Below are positions 39,196-47,936 of a stretch of DNA of 64,000 nt, piece by piece (within the stretch, counting starts at the first letter, position 1; each line of letters opens with the position of its first letter). The notes beneath the pieces are model-generated. The model saw only the letters and a program-made list of their open reading frames with translations. It was not told the origin of the DNA and searched no databases. Origin of the DNA: DASVFB01 sp963766345. GTDB lineage: Bacteria > Actinomycetota > Thermoleophilia > Gaiellales > Gaiellaceae. The DNA is taken from contig CAVXZL010000011.1 of NCBI GenBank assembly GCA_963766345.1, forward strand, positions 206,324-270,323. Reading direction: 5' to 3'. The translations under genes were made by a program, and so were the position numbers.

Positions 39196-42100
39196 TTAGC
39201 GGAGTCGAAGGACTTGGTCGGCCGGCACGTTTGTGCGTCGGGTGATCTTGCCGTTCGGCCAGCGGACGATCAGCTGCTTCACCTTCGGCGCCTTGCCGAG
39301 GCCGAAGTGGGCGCGCGGGTCCTCTGTCGAGAGGTAGCTGCTGCCCGCTTCGATCTGGCGCACCTGTCGTGAGCCGTCGGGAAGCACCGCGGTTACGACG
39401 GCGCCCGGCGCGAACTTTGCGAGAGTCACCTCGAGCCAGTGGCCTCGTCCACCGGTGTTGTGGAGCAGGACGAGCTTGCCGCCGATCGAGTTGACCGCGA
39501 TGTCGACGCGGCCGTCGTTGTCGTAGTCGGCGGCGGCGACGCCGCGGCCGTTCACGAGCGGCCCCGGGCGCAGGCCGACGGCCGCCGAGGCGTCGGCGAA
39601 ACGGCCTCCGCCCATGTTTCGGACGACCTGGATCGGCGCGGCGTCCTTCTTCAGGTTGGTGACGGGAATCGCCCCGTTGGCGAGCACGAGGTCCTCGCGC
39701 CCGTTGTTCGCGAGATCGACCCACGAGACGCCCCAGCCCGTGCCGTTCGTGCCGACTGCGGGAGCGAACGCTCCCTGCACGTCGCTGAAGGCGGACCGGT
39801 TCGTCGTGCGGAACGCGGCGTGACCCTGACTGCGTGAGTTCGTGACGAACAGGTCGGCGCGGCCGTCGCCGCTGTAGTCCTGCGCCGCGACGCCCATGCC
39901 GGCGTTCGCGTCCGCGACGTGGTCCGTGCGCCCCGCCTCGACGAAGTGGAAGCCGAGCGGGCCGCCGGGCTCGTTGACGTAGAGCCGGTTCGGGTCGAGG
40001 TCGTTCGCGACGTACAGGTCGGGGCGCCCGTCGCCGTTCACGTCCGCGAAGACCGCCCCGAGACCGTGGTCGACGTGACCGTGCTCGATTCCGGCGCGCT
40101 TCGCGACGTCGCGGAACCGCGAGTGGCCGTGCGCGTCGAGGCCTTCGTTCAGGTAGAGCAGGTCGCGGAACCCCTGGTAGTTCGTCGGAAAGCCGCCGGA
40201 CGAATCCGTGGGCGCGTTCACGTCTGCATAGCCCGAGACGAAGATGTCGGGGCGTCCGTCGCCGTTGACGTCGGCGACGGCGGCGCCGGTGTGCCAGCCG
40301 AACGTGCCGAAGGAGTCGATGCCGGCCGCGTGGGTGCCGTTCGTGAACGTCCCGTGGCCGCTGTTCCACAACAGGACGTTGTAGGTGTTCGTCGTGACGA
40401 GCAAATCCGTCGTGCCGTCGCCGTTGAAGTCGCCCGCGACGCAGCCGTTGCCCTGCGCCGAGATGTTCGCGTGCGACCGCTTGCTCACGTCGACGAATCG
40501 ACCGGCGCCGGCGTTCTCGAAGAGTGCGCTCCTCGGCAGCCCGCCGTGCTCCTTCCAGAACGGCGCGTTCTGGTCCGTGTACGAGTTGACGGCGAAGAGG
40601 TCGAGCTTGCCGTCGTCGTTGAAGTCGATCCAGCAGAGTCCGCCGCCCATCATCCCGTGCACGTCGTTCGACATGCCGCGCGCGAAGGCGTCCTGCCTGA
40701 AGTTCAGCCCTGCCTGCTGCGCCACGTCTTCGAGCCGGACGCCGTCGAAGCTCTTCGCCACCGCGCGGACGAGCGGGACGAAGGCGACGGGCCGGCCGCT
40801 CCGCACGTGCGCGACGACCCAACGACCGCCGTGCTGCTCGAGCTCGACCGTCTCGTGCAACGCGACGGGAGCGGCCTTGCGTACGACGGCCGGCGGCTCG
40901 TCCCTGTACGTCGTCACCTGCACGGTTCCGTCGAGGGCGGCGACGGCGATCACCGGGCCCTGCCCGTGGCCGGCCTCGAGGTGCAGGCGGATCCGGTGCA
41001 CGCGGTAGGCGGGCACCTCGATCGAGCGCGACGCCGCGGCGCTCACCTGCCGCTCGAGCGCGTGCTGCTCGTCGCCGATCGTCACCTTCGCCAGAAATGC
41101 CGCGTGACGCGCCCTGAGCGCGGCGGTCTCGGTCTGCAGGTCGGCGAGCACGTGGGAGGCGATCGCCTGTGACGTCGTCTCGTTCAGCTTGCTGTCGACG
41201 CCTTTCGACGGAAGGATCGAGATCTGCGGCAGCCGTCCAGATTCGGACGCCGCCGTCGCGGCGGTGGGCGCGCGCCCGACGATGCCGCCGGTGACGAGCG
41301 CTGCTGCGTACACCGCGAGCGCCGTGACGCCGACGAGCACGAGCCGACGCGGCCGCACGCGCTCGAGCGGCAGTCGCTCGACGAGCGGCCGCGCCGCGCA
41401 GACGACCGTCAGCGAGGCGAGGATCGCTACCTTCGTCGCGTACTCCGTCTGTAGCGGCGCGATCATGAGCGCCGCGAGCAGGCCGACGCCGGCGCCGTAC
41501 GCGAGCCTCGCCCGCTGACTGCGCGGCGTCGTGCGCGGGTCGGTGATCATGAAGAACAGGAAGATGAGGATCTCCGGCGACGTGAGCAGCACGCGCCAGA
41601 GGTACGCATTGCCGATCGGGCCGAGGTGCCAGCGCGCGATGATCGTGTGACCCGTCGCAACGAGCGCGGCGACCGCCACGGCGAACGCGACCCAGAATCC
41701 GAGCGCGAGCCCGAAGAGCTTCAGGCGCGAGAGGATGGCGATCGCGCCGCCGATGATGATCACGAACGCGAGCACGAGCCACGGCGACATCGGGCCCCAC
41801 CAGAAGTCGAGCGGCTCTGCGCGGGACGAGCCGAGCACGAGGAAGCACAGGACGAGCCCGAAGTTCGACGGGTTGAAGATGTGCCGCCCCTTGATCTGGA
41901 TCACGTGCTTCGAGAGCAGCGACACCGCCGACGTCCCGACGTAGATCCACCAGCCGTGCATGCTCCACCAGTCGCCGTGCTCGGTCCCGGGGACGCGCAG
42001 GATGAACGAGACGCCGTTGCCGGTGATGAGCGCGCTCGCGGGCCAGAGCAGGACGTGTTGCCGCCACGCGGCGATGCCGACCTCGAGCACGGCGCACGTC

Positions 42101-42291
42101 GCGAGCGAGATGAGGATCTGCGCGATCGAGACGCGGAAGTCGAACGCCACCTGCCCCAGGATCTGCAGGGAGAAGATGACCGCCGCGAGGTGCAGGCGCG
42201 GGTCTTTGAGCTTGGGGAGGAGGACCGGGTACGCGCGCCCACGGAACGTCAGCGACGGGCCGCTGGGGACCCTGACCGCGGGAGCCGCCAT
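39196..42291 (-). CDS. NqrB/RnfD-like membrane domain fused to FG-GAP repeats and ASPIC/UnbV
   Basis: 1031 residues. The first 330 have about ten membrane helices and read as an RnfD/NqrB-related unit (ALITGNGVSFILRVPG, KHVIQIKGRHIFNPSNFGLV, EILIFLFFMITDPRTTPRS). A linker of about 150 residues follows. The second half has six or more FG-GAP/VCBS units of the type DFNDDGKLDLFAVNSY, GDFNGDGTTDLLVTTN and DVNGDGRPDLYVANDL, then the C-terminal ASPIC/UnbV domain (GRGHWLEVTLAKFAPGAVVT). The outer part is a calcium-binding beta-propeller. This fusion is unusual; a role in surface binding or envelope electron transfer is speculation. ATG 42291 overlaps the end of the upstream gene by 43 nt. Confidence 0.85.
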   Translation of the reverse strand: MAAPAVRVPSGPSLTFRGRAYPVLLPKLKDPRLHLAAVIFSLQILGQVAFDFRVSIAQILISLATCAVLEVGIAAWRQHVLLWPASALITGNGVSFILRVPGTEHGDWWSMHGWWIYVGTSAVSLLSKHVIQIKGRHIFNPSNFGLVLCFLVLGSSRAEPLDFWWGPMSPWLVLAFVIIIGGAIAILSRLKLFGLALGFWVAFAVAVAALVATGHTIIARWHLGPIGNAYLWRVLLTSPEILIFLFFMITDPRTTPRSQRARLAYGAGVGLLAALMIAPLQTEYATKVAILASLTVVCAARPLVERLPLERVRPRRLVLVGVTALAVYAAALVTGGIVGRAPTAATAASESGRLPQISILPSKGVDSKLNETTSQAIASHVLADLQTETAALRARHAAFLAKVTIGDEQHALERQVSAAASRSIEVPAYRVHRIRLHLEAGHGQGPVIAVAALDGTVQVTTYRDEPPAVVRKAAPVALHETVELEQHGGRWVVAHVRSGRPVAFVPLVRAVAKSFDGVRLEDVAQQAGLNFRQDAFARGMSNDVHGMMGGGLCWIDFNDDGKLDLFAVNSYTDQNAPFWKEHGGLPRSALFENAGAGRFVDVSKRSHANISAQGNGCVAGDFNGDGTTDLLVTTNTYNVLLWNSGHGTFTNGTHAAGIDSFGTFGWHTGAAVADVNGDGRPDIFVSGYADVNAPTDSSGGFPTNYQGFRDLLYLNEGLDAHGHSRFRDVAKRAGIEHGHVDHGLGAVFADVNGDGRPDLYVANDLDPNRLYVNEPGGPLGFHFVEAGRTDHVADANAGMGVAAQDYSGDGRADLFVTNSRSQGHAAFRTTNRSAFSDVQGAFAPAVGTNGTGWGVSWVDLANNGREDLVLANGAIPVTNLKKDAAPIQVVRNMGGGRFADASAAVGLRPGPLVNGRGVAAADYDNDGRVDIAVNSIGGKLVLLHNTGGRGHWLEVTLAKFAPGAVVTAVLPDGSRQVRQIEAGSSYLSTEDPRAHFGLGKAPKVKQLIVRWPNGKITRRTNVPADQVLRLR

Positions 42292-43322
42292 GCCGTCAAT
42301 CTTACGGTCGAAGGCGCGAAGCCACCAGACCCCGGCGCGTCAGTTAACGAAGCGTGATCGGGCTCCCCGCCGTAGGCCGATTCGTGCAGCGCTTCGAGCA
42401 CGCGCGCCTGTGCGACAGCGTCCTCGCGTCCGAGCAGCAGCTCGCCCTCGCCGCGGATCGCGTCGCTCACGTTCTCGAGCTCGAGGCGGTACGAGTCGAC
42501 CGGCTCGAGCTCGATCCGCTCGGTCCCGTCTGCTCGGCGTACCTCGATCACCGGCACGTTGCAGTGCCACGGGTCGTCGAGGAAGAGCGAGCCCTCGCTG
42601 CCGATCGCCTCGAGCTCGTCGCGCTCGACCATCGCGGTGCCGCAGTCGAAGAGCGCGAGGACGTCGCCGGGGAAGCGCATCGTCGCCGCCAAGACCCAGT
42701 CCGTCCCGCTCTCGCCGAACCAGGCGCTGCCGAAGACGCTCTCCGGCTCACCGGCGAGGAGGCGGGACCCGCTGACGCAGTAGCAGCCGACGTCCATCAG
42801 CGCGCCGCCCTCGACGTCGGTGCGCAGGCGGATGTTCTCCGCGTCGTAGAGGCCGTAGCTGAACGCGGAGCGCACGAGGCGCAGCTCGCCGATCGCGCCG
42901 CCGTCGACGAGCTCCTTCACGCGCGCGGTCTGCGGGTTGTGGCGGTACATGAACGCCTCGCTCAACAGCAGGCCGTTGCGCTCGGCGGCGTCGAACGACG
43001 CCTCGACCTCGTCGACATGGCGCGAGAACGGCTTCTCACAGAGGACGTGCTTGCCCGCGTCGAGCGCCTTGATCGACCACTCCGCGTGCATCGTGTTCGG
43101 CAGTGGGTTGTAGATCGCCTCGACGTCCGGATCCGCGAGCAGCTCGTCGTACGAGCCGTAGGCGCGCTCGATCTGCCATTCGCGCGCGTACTCCTCGGCG
43201 CGGCTCTTGTCGCGGCTCGCGACGGCAATCAGGTCGACCTTCGGCGACGCCTGCGCGCCCGGAATGAGCCGGCGGTTGATGTCCGCAGTCGACAGGATGC
43301 CCCACTTGACTGCCGGCGCCAT
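42249..43322 (-). CDS. Gfo/Idh/MocA-family oxidoreductase
   Basis: 357 residues. The Rossmann N-terminus KWGILSTADINRRLIPGAQA leads to the EKP motif (DAGKHVLCEKPFSRHV) and GALMDVGCYCVSGSRLLAG. It is a close paralogue of the gene at 31634-32584, with a 30-residue tail rich in Arg and Ser that overlaps the next gene and may be non-conserved. It probably oxidises a sugar or inositol with NAD(P). It is divergent from another Gfo/Idh gene (frameshifted) only about 80 nt away. Confidence 0.92.
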   Translation of the reverse strand: MAPAVKWGILSTADINRRLIPGAQASPKVDLIAVASRDKSRAEEYAREWQIERAYGSYDELLADPDVEAIYNPLPNTMHAEWSIKALDAGKHVLCEKPFSRHVDEVEASFDAAERNGLLLSEAFMYRHNPQTARVKELVDGGAIGELRLVRSAFSYGLYDAENIRLRTDVEGGALMDVGCYCVSGSRLLAGEPESVFGSAWFGESGTDWVLAATMRFPGDVLALFDCGTAMVERDELEAIGSEGSLFLDDPWHCNVPVIEVRRADGTERIELEPVDSYRLELENVSDAIRGEGELLLGREDAVAQARVLEALHESAYGGEPDHASLTDAPGSGGFAPSTVRLTAWRLPRSGSPAARR

Positions 43323-43404
43323 CGCGTGAGCGTACTATCGCGCCACGAGCGAGAAGGCCGACACCGGGATCGGCGCCGCGCCGCAGGTCGAGGCGGCCGG
43401 CGAG

Positions 43405-44512
43405 CTGCAGGAGATCGGCGTCGGCATGCTCGGCTACGCCTTCATGGGCAAGGCGCACTCGAACGCGTTCCGCAAGCTCGCGTACATGACGTGGCCGCCG
43501 CCGCTCGTCCCCAGGCTCGTCGCGATCGCCGGCCGCAACGAGCAGGCGGTCGCGGCCGCGGCGCAGCGCTTCGGCTTCGAGCGCTGGACGACCGACTGGC
43601 GCGACGTCGTCTCCGACGAGCGCATCGGCCTCTTCGACAACGGCGGTCCGAACTCACTGCACGCCGAGCCGACGATCGCCGCCGCCGAGGCGCGGCAAGC
43701 ACGTCCTCTGCGAGAAGCCGCTCGGCAGGACCGCCGACGAGGCGTACGACATCTGGGCGCGTGTCGCCGCGACCGGCGTCAAGCACCTCTGCGGCTTCAA
43801 CTACCGCTTCGTCCCGGCGGTGCGCCTCGCGCGCGAGCTGATCGAGCGCGGCGAGCTCGGCGAGCTCAGGCACTTCCGCGGCCGCTACCTGCAGGACTGG
43901 GGAGACGATCCGTCGCTCGACACGTGGAGGTTCCATCCCGACGAAGCGGGATCCGGCGCGCTCGGCGACCTCGGTACGCACGTGATCGACCTCGCGCGGT
44001 TCCTCGTCGGCGAGATCGCGACCGTGTCGGGCCTCGTGCACACGTTCGTGCCCGGGCGGCAGGTCGACGACGCGCTCGAGGTCGCCGTCGAGTTCGCCGG
44101 GGGCGCGGTCGGCACGATCGAAGCGACACGGCTCGCGCTCGGCCGGCGCAATGCGTTCCAGTGGGAGATCAACGGCTCGGAAGGGTCGCTCTACTTCGAC
44201 ATGGAGCGGATGAACGAGCTCCAGGTCTTCCGGAACGACGGCGACCGCGCGCGCGGCTTCCGCACCGTGCTCGTGACGGAAGCGGATCACCCGTTCATGC
44301 AGCATTGGTGGCCGCCCGGCCACATCGTCGGCTGGGGCGACACCTTCGTGCACGAGGCGCATCACCTGCTGCAGGCGATCGCCGGCGACACCGACGTCGC
44401 GCCCTACGGCGCGACCTTCGAGGACGGCTACCGCGCTTCGGAGATCGCCGACGCGATCGTCCGCTCGAGCGAGAGCGGGCGCCGCGAGACGGTCGAGTTC
44501 CGAACGCTCTGA
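43405..44512 (+). pseudogene. Gfo/Idh/MocA oxidoreductase with a +1 frameshift
   Basis: The first part (EIGVGMLGYAFMGKAHSNAF, later DNGGPNSLHAEPTIAAAEA) is a family N-terminus. Downstream, in the next frame, come GKHVLCEKPLGRTADEAYDI, GFNYRFVPAVRLARELIERG, a proline-free catalytic domain and SGRRETVEFRTL. Skipping base 43693 joins them exactly at the EKP motif. The start is uncertain: no ATG, GTG or TTG lies before MLGYAF (43426), and a CTG at 43405 gives the usual length. An ACG at 43345 also opens a plausible longer N-terminus. As written the gene cannot make the full protein. Confidence 0.88.
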
Positions 44513-44520
44513 ACCAGCTC

Positions 44521-44580
44521 AGGGACTGTCCCTGGGACAGCGGCGTTTCCGACACGGCCGAGGGACTGTCCCTGGGACAG
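44521..44580. repeat. Tandem palindromic repeat at a convergent gene end
   Basis: AGGGACTGTCCCTGGGACAG occurs exactly at 44521-44540 and 44561-44580. Each copy contains the inverted repeat CTGTCCC-T-GGGACAG. It separates the end of the Gfo/Idh gene from that of the peptidase, so it may end both transcripts. Confidence 0.75.
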
Positions 44581-44586
44581 GGGTGC

Positions 44587-46077
44587 TCAGACCAGCGCTA
44601 GATGCTCGCGGACGCGCTCCGCGACGGACTCGAGCTCGAGCGTCGATCCGGTGATGTCGCGGAGGAAGTCCTCGGCGGGCCAGCGCTGGCCCTCGCCCCA
44701 GAGCTCGCGGAGGAGCGAGCCCGCCTCGCGGCGCGCGAACCACGCGTTCCCGAACTCCTCGCGAAGGTGCGCCCGGAGCTGCGCCTCGAAGGCCCACGAG
44801 CGGATGTACGAGGACACGTAGAAGCTCGAGTCGATGTCGCCGAGGTAGTCCGTGGGGCTCGGCTCGATCTTCAGGGCGTCGCCGAGCAGCTCGACGTAGC
44901 GCGGGCGCATCGACGCCACGTCGTCGGTCGCATGGAACTCGAGCTCGTAGAGGAGCTTCGCGCTGTAGCGCCTGACGAAGAAGAGCAGCTGCGCGGCGCC
45001 CTCGGAGGCGAACTCGGCCGGCCGCGGGAAGTCGAGCCGCCGAGCGAGCCAGACGGGGTCGTTCGTCAGATGCTCCATCAGCATCGCCCAGCCCTCGGTG
45101 ACGGCGCTGTCTCCGAGGCGGCGCTCCTCGACCCTGAGCTCGGCACGCGTGTTCGCGAAGTGCTCCGCGTGGCCGGCTTCGTGGAAGAGCGCACGCCAGT
45201 CGTCCGGGCCGCCGATCGGCTGGATGACGAGCATCACCTTGCCGGGCACCTCGATCGGCGAGCAGAACGCGCGCGGCGACTTGTGCGGGCGCTCCTCGAC
45301 GTCGAGGTGGATGTTCTCCTGCGCACGGAGGTCGATCCCGAGCTCCGAGAGCGTCGCCTCGAGCGCGGGAAGCATCCTGTCGCCGGGGAACGCCGAATCC
45401 CAGCTCGTCCCCCGGAAGACGCGCGCGACGTCCCAGCGCTGCGCCTCCGCGAGGCCGACGCCGACGTTTGCGCGCAGCAATCGGTCGGCCGCGTCCTCGT
45501 ACAGCGCCTCGGTGGAGTCGAGGAACGCGCGGCATTGCGCCGCGAGGTCGTCGAGGCGGTAGTTGAACCTGTCGTAGAGCTCGCGGTAGCTCGACGCGCC
45601 GAGCGCGCGCGTCGCCTCGTGCGTCTCCTCGTGCGCGGCGAGCAGGATCGGGTTCAAGTGCTCCTCGGTCAGCTCGTTGCGGACGCGCTCGATCCGCTCG
45701 CGGCGGTCGCGGTCGGCGCTGTTCGCGATCGTCGGCCTGAGCATCCGGAACGGGATCTCCTCGCCGTCGACCGGCGCCTTCAGGGTCGCTTCCAGCTCGG
45801 CCGAGCGCTCCTCGTGCCGGCGCGTCAACGCGCCGAGGTACCCCTCGCACGCGAAGCGCCAGAGCTCGGTCGAGCCGAAGCTGCCGTCGGCCGCCTCCTG
45901 CATTCGCTTCGCCCGCTCGAGCGAGGTGACGTCCTCGTACTCGCCGTAGATCGACTCGAGGTCGAACTCCTCCTTCAGGCCGGCGAAGTGGTCGTAGTAC
46001 TCCTGGTCGAGATCCGCGATGAAGCGGTCGATCCGCTCCCGGTACGCGTCGAGCTCACGTGAGTCCACTCCCGCCAT
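44587..46077 (-). CDS. M3-type oligopeptidase-like zinc peptidase
   Basis: 496 residues, cytoplasmic, highly helical. The zinc motif is LFHEAGHAEHF (HExxH) with a glutamate in AVTEGWAMLMEHL about 25 residues later, the gluzincin arrangement of M3/oligoendopeptidase-like enzymes. The N-terminal half (RELDAYRERIDRFIADLDQE) is a helical cap. It is likely to cut short peptides. ATG 46077 is chosen. It is divergent from the yjbQ gene by 19 nt and converges with the damaged oxidoreductase at the palindromic repeats. Confidence 0.88.
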   Translation of the reverse strand: MAGVDSRELDAYRERIDRFIADLDQEYYDHFAGLKEEFDLESIYGEYEDVTSLERAKRMQEAADGSFGSTELWRFACEGYLGALTRRHEERSAELEATLKAPVDGEEIPFRMLRPTIANSADRDRRERIERVRNELTEEHLNPILLAAHEETHEATRALGASSYRELYDRFNYRLDDLAAQCRAFLDSTEALYEDAADRLLRANVGVGLAEAQRWDVARVFRGTSWDSAFPGDRMLPALEATLSELGIDLRAQENIHLDVEERPHKSPRAFCSPIEVPGKVMLVIQPIGGPDDWRALFHEAGHAEHFANTRAELRVEERRLGDSAVTEGWAMLMEHLTNDPVWLARRLDFPRPAEFASEGAAQLLFFVRRYSAKLLYELEFHATDDVASMRPRYVELLGDALKIEPSPTDYLGDIDSSFYVSSYIRSWAFEAQLRAHLREEFGNAWFARREAGSLLRELWGEGQRWPAEDFLRDITGSTLELESVAERVREHLALV

Positions 46078-46096
46078 CGCGCCTAGGATAAGGCCG

Positions 46097-46513
46097 GTGC
46101 AGCAGATCCGTCTCCGTACAGAGCGCCGCACCCAGCTCATCGACATCACCTCGGACGTGCAGGCGGCGCTCGACGATGCTGCCCTCAATGCTACGAACGG
46201 CGCGAGTGCTGCGGCGCTCGTGTTCGTGCCGCATACGACGGCGGGCGTGACGATCAACGAGCACGCGGATCCCGCGGTCGCGCGCGACTTCGAGGCGGCG
46301 CTCGAGCGGATGGTCGGCGACGACTGGGGCTGGAAGCACATCGAAGAGGGCGAGGAGAACGCGCCCTCGCACATCCGCGCGTCGCTGATGGGGCCGCAGG
46401 TGCTCGTGCCGCTGAAGGGCGGACGCCTCGCGCTCGGGACGTGGCAGGGGATCTTCTTCTGCGAGCTCGACGGCCCGCGCGAGCGCACCGTCTACGTCAC
46501 GCCGCTCGCCTGA
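46097..46513 (+). CDS. YjbQ/UPF0047 family protein
   Basis: 138 residues. Family motifs are LVFVPHTTAGVTINEHADP near residue 55 and HIRASLMGPQVLVPLKGG, with GTWQGIFFCELDGPRERTVY at the C-terminus. YjbQ proteins have low thiamin-phosphate-synthase-like activity in some studies and otherwise unknown role. The start is GTG 46097; homologues begin close to it. It is divergent from the M3-like peptidase and followed 22 nt later by the phosphoesterase gene. Confidence 0.95.
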   Translation: MQQIRLRTERRTQLIDITSDVQAALDDAALNATNGASAAALVFVPHTTAGVTINEHADPAVARDFEAALERMVGDDWGWKHIEEGEENAPSHIRASLMGPQVLVPLKGGRLALGTWQGIFFCELDGPRERTVYVTPLA

Positions 46514-46535
46514 CGCCCGGATAGCCTTAGGGCCG

Positions 46536-47930
46536 ATGCGTGGGGTAAGACGGGTCGTGGGCGTCGCTCTTTGTGCTGCCGTCGTGGCTTCGGGCGGCGC
46601 CGCGTCGAGCGGTGAGAAGCGGCCGACGACGCCGGATCCGGACATCCACAAGATCAAGCACGTCGTCGTGATCATGCAGGAGAACCGTTCCTTCGACTCA
46701 TACTTCGGGACCTATCCGGGAGCCGAGGGGATCCCGCGCGGCGTCTGCGTCCCCGATCCGCGCGGCGGCTGCGTCAGGCCGTACCACAATGCGCGTGACC
46801 GGAACACCGGCGGGCCGCATGCGCTGAAGAACGCGACGCGCGACATCGACGGCGGGCTGATGGACGGCTTCGTCCGCGAGGCCGTCGCCGCGACGCGCGG
46901 CTGCACCGATCCGAACGACCCGGTCTGCGTCGCCGGCGGCGGAGGCCGCGAGGTCATGGGCTACCACGACGCGCGCGAGATCCCGAACTACTGGGCGTAC
47001 GCGCGCAACTTCGTCCTGCAGGACCACATGTTCGAGCCGAACGCCTCGTGGAGCCTGCCCGCGCACCTGCTGATGGTCAGCGCGTGGTCGGCCAAGTGCA
47101 AGGTGAAGGGCGACCCGATGAGCTGCGTCGACGCGCCGGACCTCCCCGACCGGCCTCCCGACTTCAAGGGCAACCGCAAGCACACGATCCCCGACTACGC
47201 GTGGACGGACATGACGCACCTCCTGCACGAGGCGCACGTGAGCTGGCGCTACTACGTCATGAAAGGCACCGAGCCCGACTGCCGTGAGGACGGCGCGGTC
47301 ACGTGCGCCGCGATCCCCCAGGACGCGAAGACTCCTGGCATCTGGAACCCGCTGCCGTACTTCGACACGGTTCGCGAGAACTGGCAGCTCGACAACATCA
47401 CGTCCCTCCGCAACTTCTTCACGGCCGCGAAGGCGGGGAAGCTGCCGGCGGTGTCGTGGATCACGCCGGCGCAGAAGGTGAGCGAGCACCCGCCCGGTCT
47501 CGTGTCGGCGGGCCAGGCCTACGTGACGACGCTCATCAACGCGGTCATGCGCAGCCCGAACTGGAGCTCGACCGCGATCTTCGTCGCCTGGGACGACTGG
47601 GGCGGCTTCTACGACCATGTCGTGCCCCCGTACGTCGACCAGTCGAGCTACGGCATCCGCGTGCCGGGGCTCCTCATCAGCCCGTATGCGAAGCGCGGCT
47701 ACATCGACCACCAGACCCTCAGCTTCGACGCGTACCTCAAGTTCATCGAGGACCTCTTCCTCGACGGCCAGCGTCTCGACCCGCGTACCGACGGCCGGCC
47801 GGATCCGCGGCCGTACGTCCGGGAGAACGTGCCGATCCTCGGCGACCTCGCGCAGGAGTTCGACTTCGACCAGACGCCGCGGAAGCCGCTGATCCTCGAT
47901 CCGAATCCGCGCGGGCTGCGCAAGCAGTAG
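46536..47930 (+). CDS. Secreted phosphoesterase, phospholipase C/acid phosphatase type
   Basis: 464 residues. The signal peptide (about 1-26) is followed by HVVVIMQENRSFDSYFGTYP, the metal-binding start of the phosphoesterase/phosphatidylcholine phospholipase C family, then ENWQLDNITSLRNFF and TAIFVAWDDWGGFYDHVVPP with the second metal site. The end LDPNPRGLRKQ is not typical of a Tat substrate; twin Arg residues (GVRRVVG) near the N-terminus are suggestive only. It probably releases phosphate from phospholipids or phosphomonoesters outside the cell. It is 5 nt from the convergent MMPL gene end. Confidence 0.9.
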   Translation: MRGVRRVVGVALCAAVVASGGAASSGEKRPTTPDPDIHKIKHVVVIMQENRSFDSYFGTYPGAEGIPRGVCVPDPRGGCVRPYHNARDRNTGGPHALKNATRDIDGGLMDGFVREAVAATRGCTDPNDPVCVAGGGGREVMGYHDAREIPNYWAYARNFVLQDHMFEPNASWSLPAHLLMVSAWSAKCKVKGDPMSCVDAPDLPDRPPDFKGNRKHTIPDYAWTDMTHLLHEAHVSWRYYVMKGTEPDCREDGAVTCAAIPQDAKTPGIWNPLPYFDTVRENWQLDNITSLRNFFTAAKAGKLPAVSWITPAQKVSEHPPGLVSAGQAYVTTLINAVMRSPNWSSTAIFVAWDDWGGFYDHVVPPYVDQSSYGIRVPGLLISPYAKRGYIDHQTLSFDAYLKFIEDLFLDGQRLDPRTDGRPDPRPYVRENVPILGDLAQEFDFDQTPRKPLILDPNPRGLRKQ

Positions 47931-47936
47931 CGAGCT

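Noticed and set aside
44602..46062. 486-residue plus-strand frame opposite the M3-like peptidase
   Set aside because: Antisense shadow with no recognisable domain. The other strand has HExxH and the matching Glu.
46536..47930. Tat export of the phosphoesterase
   Set aside because: Two Arg residues occur near the N-terminus, but the RRxFLK pattern is not met, so only a general signal peptide is claimed.
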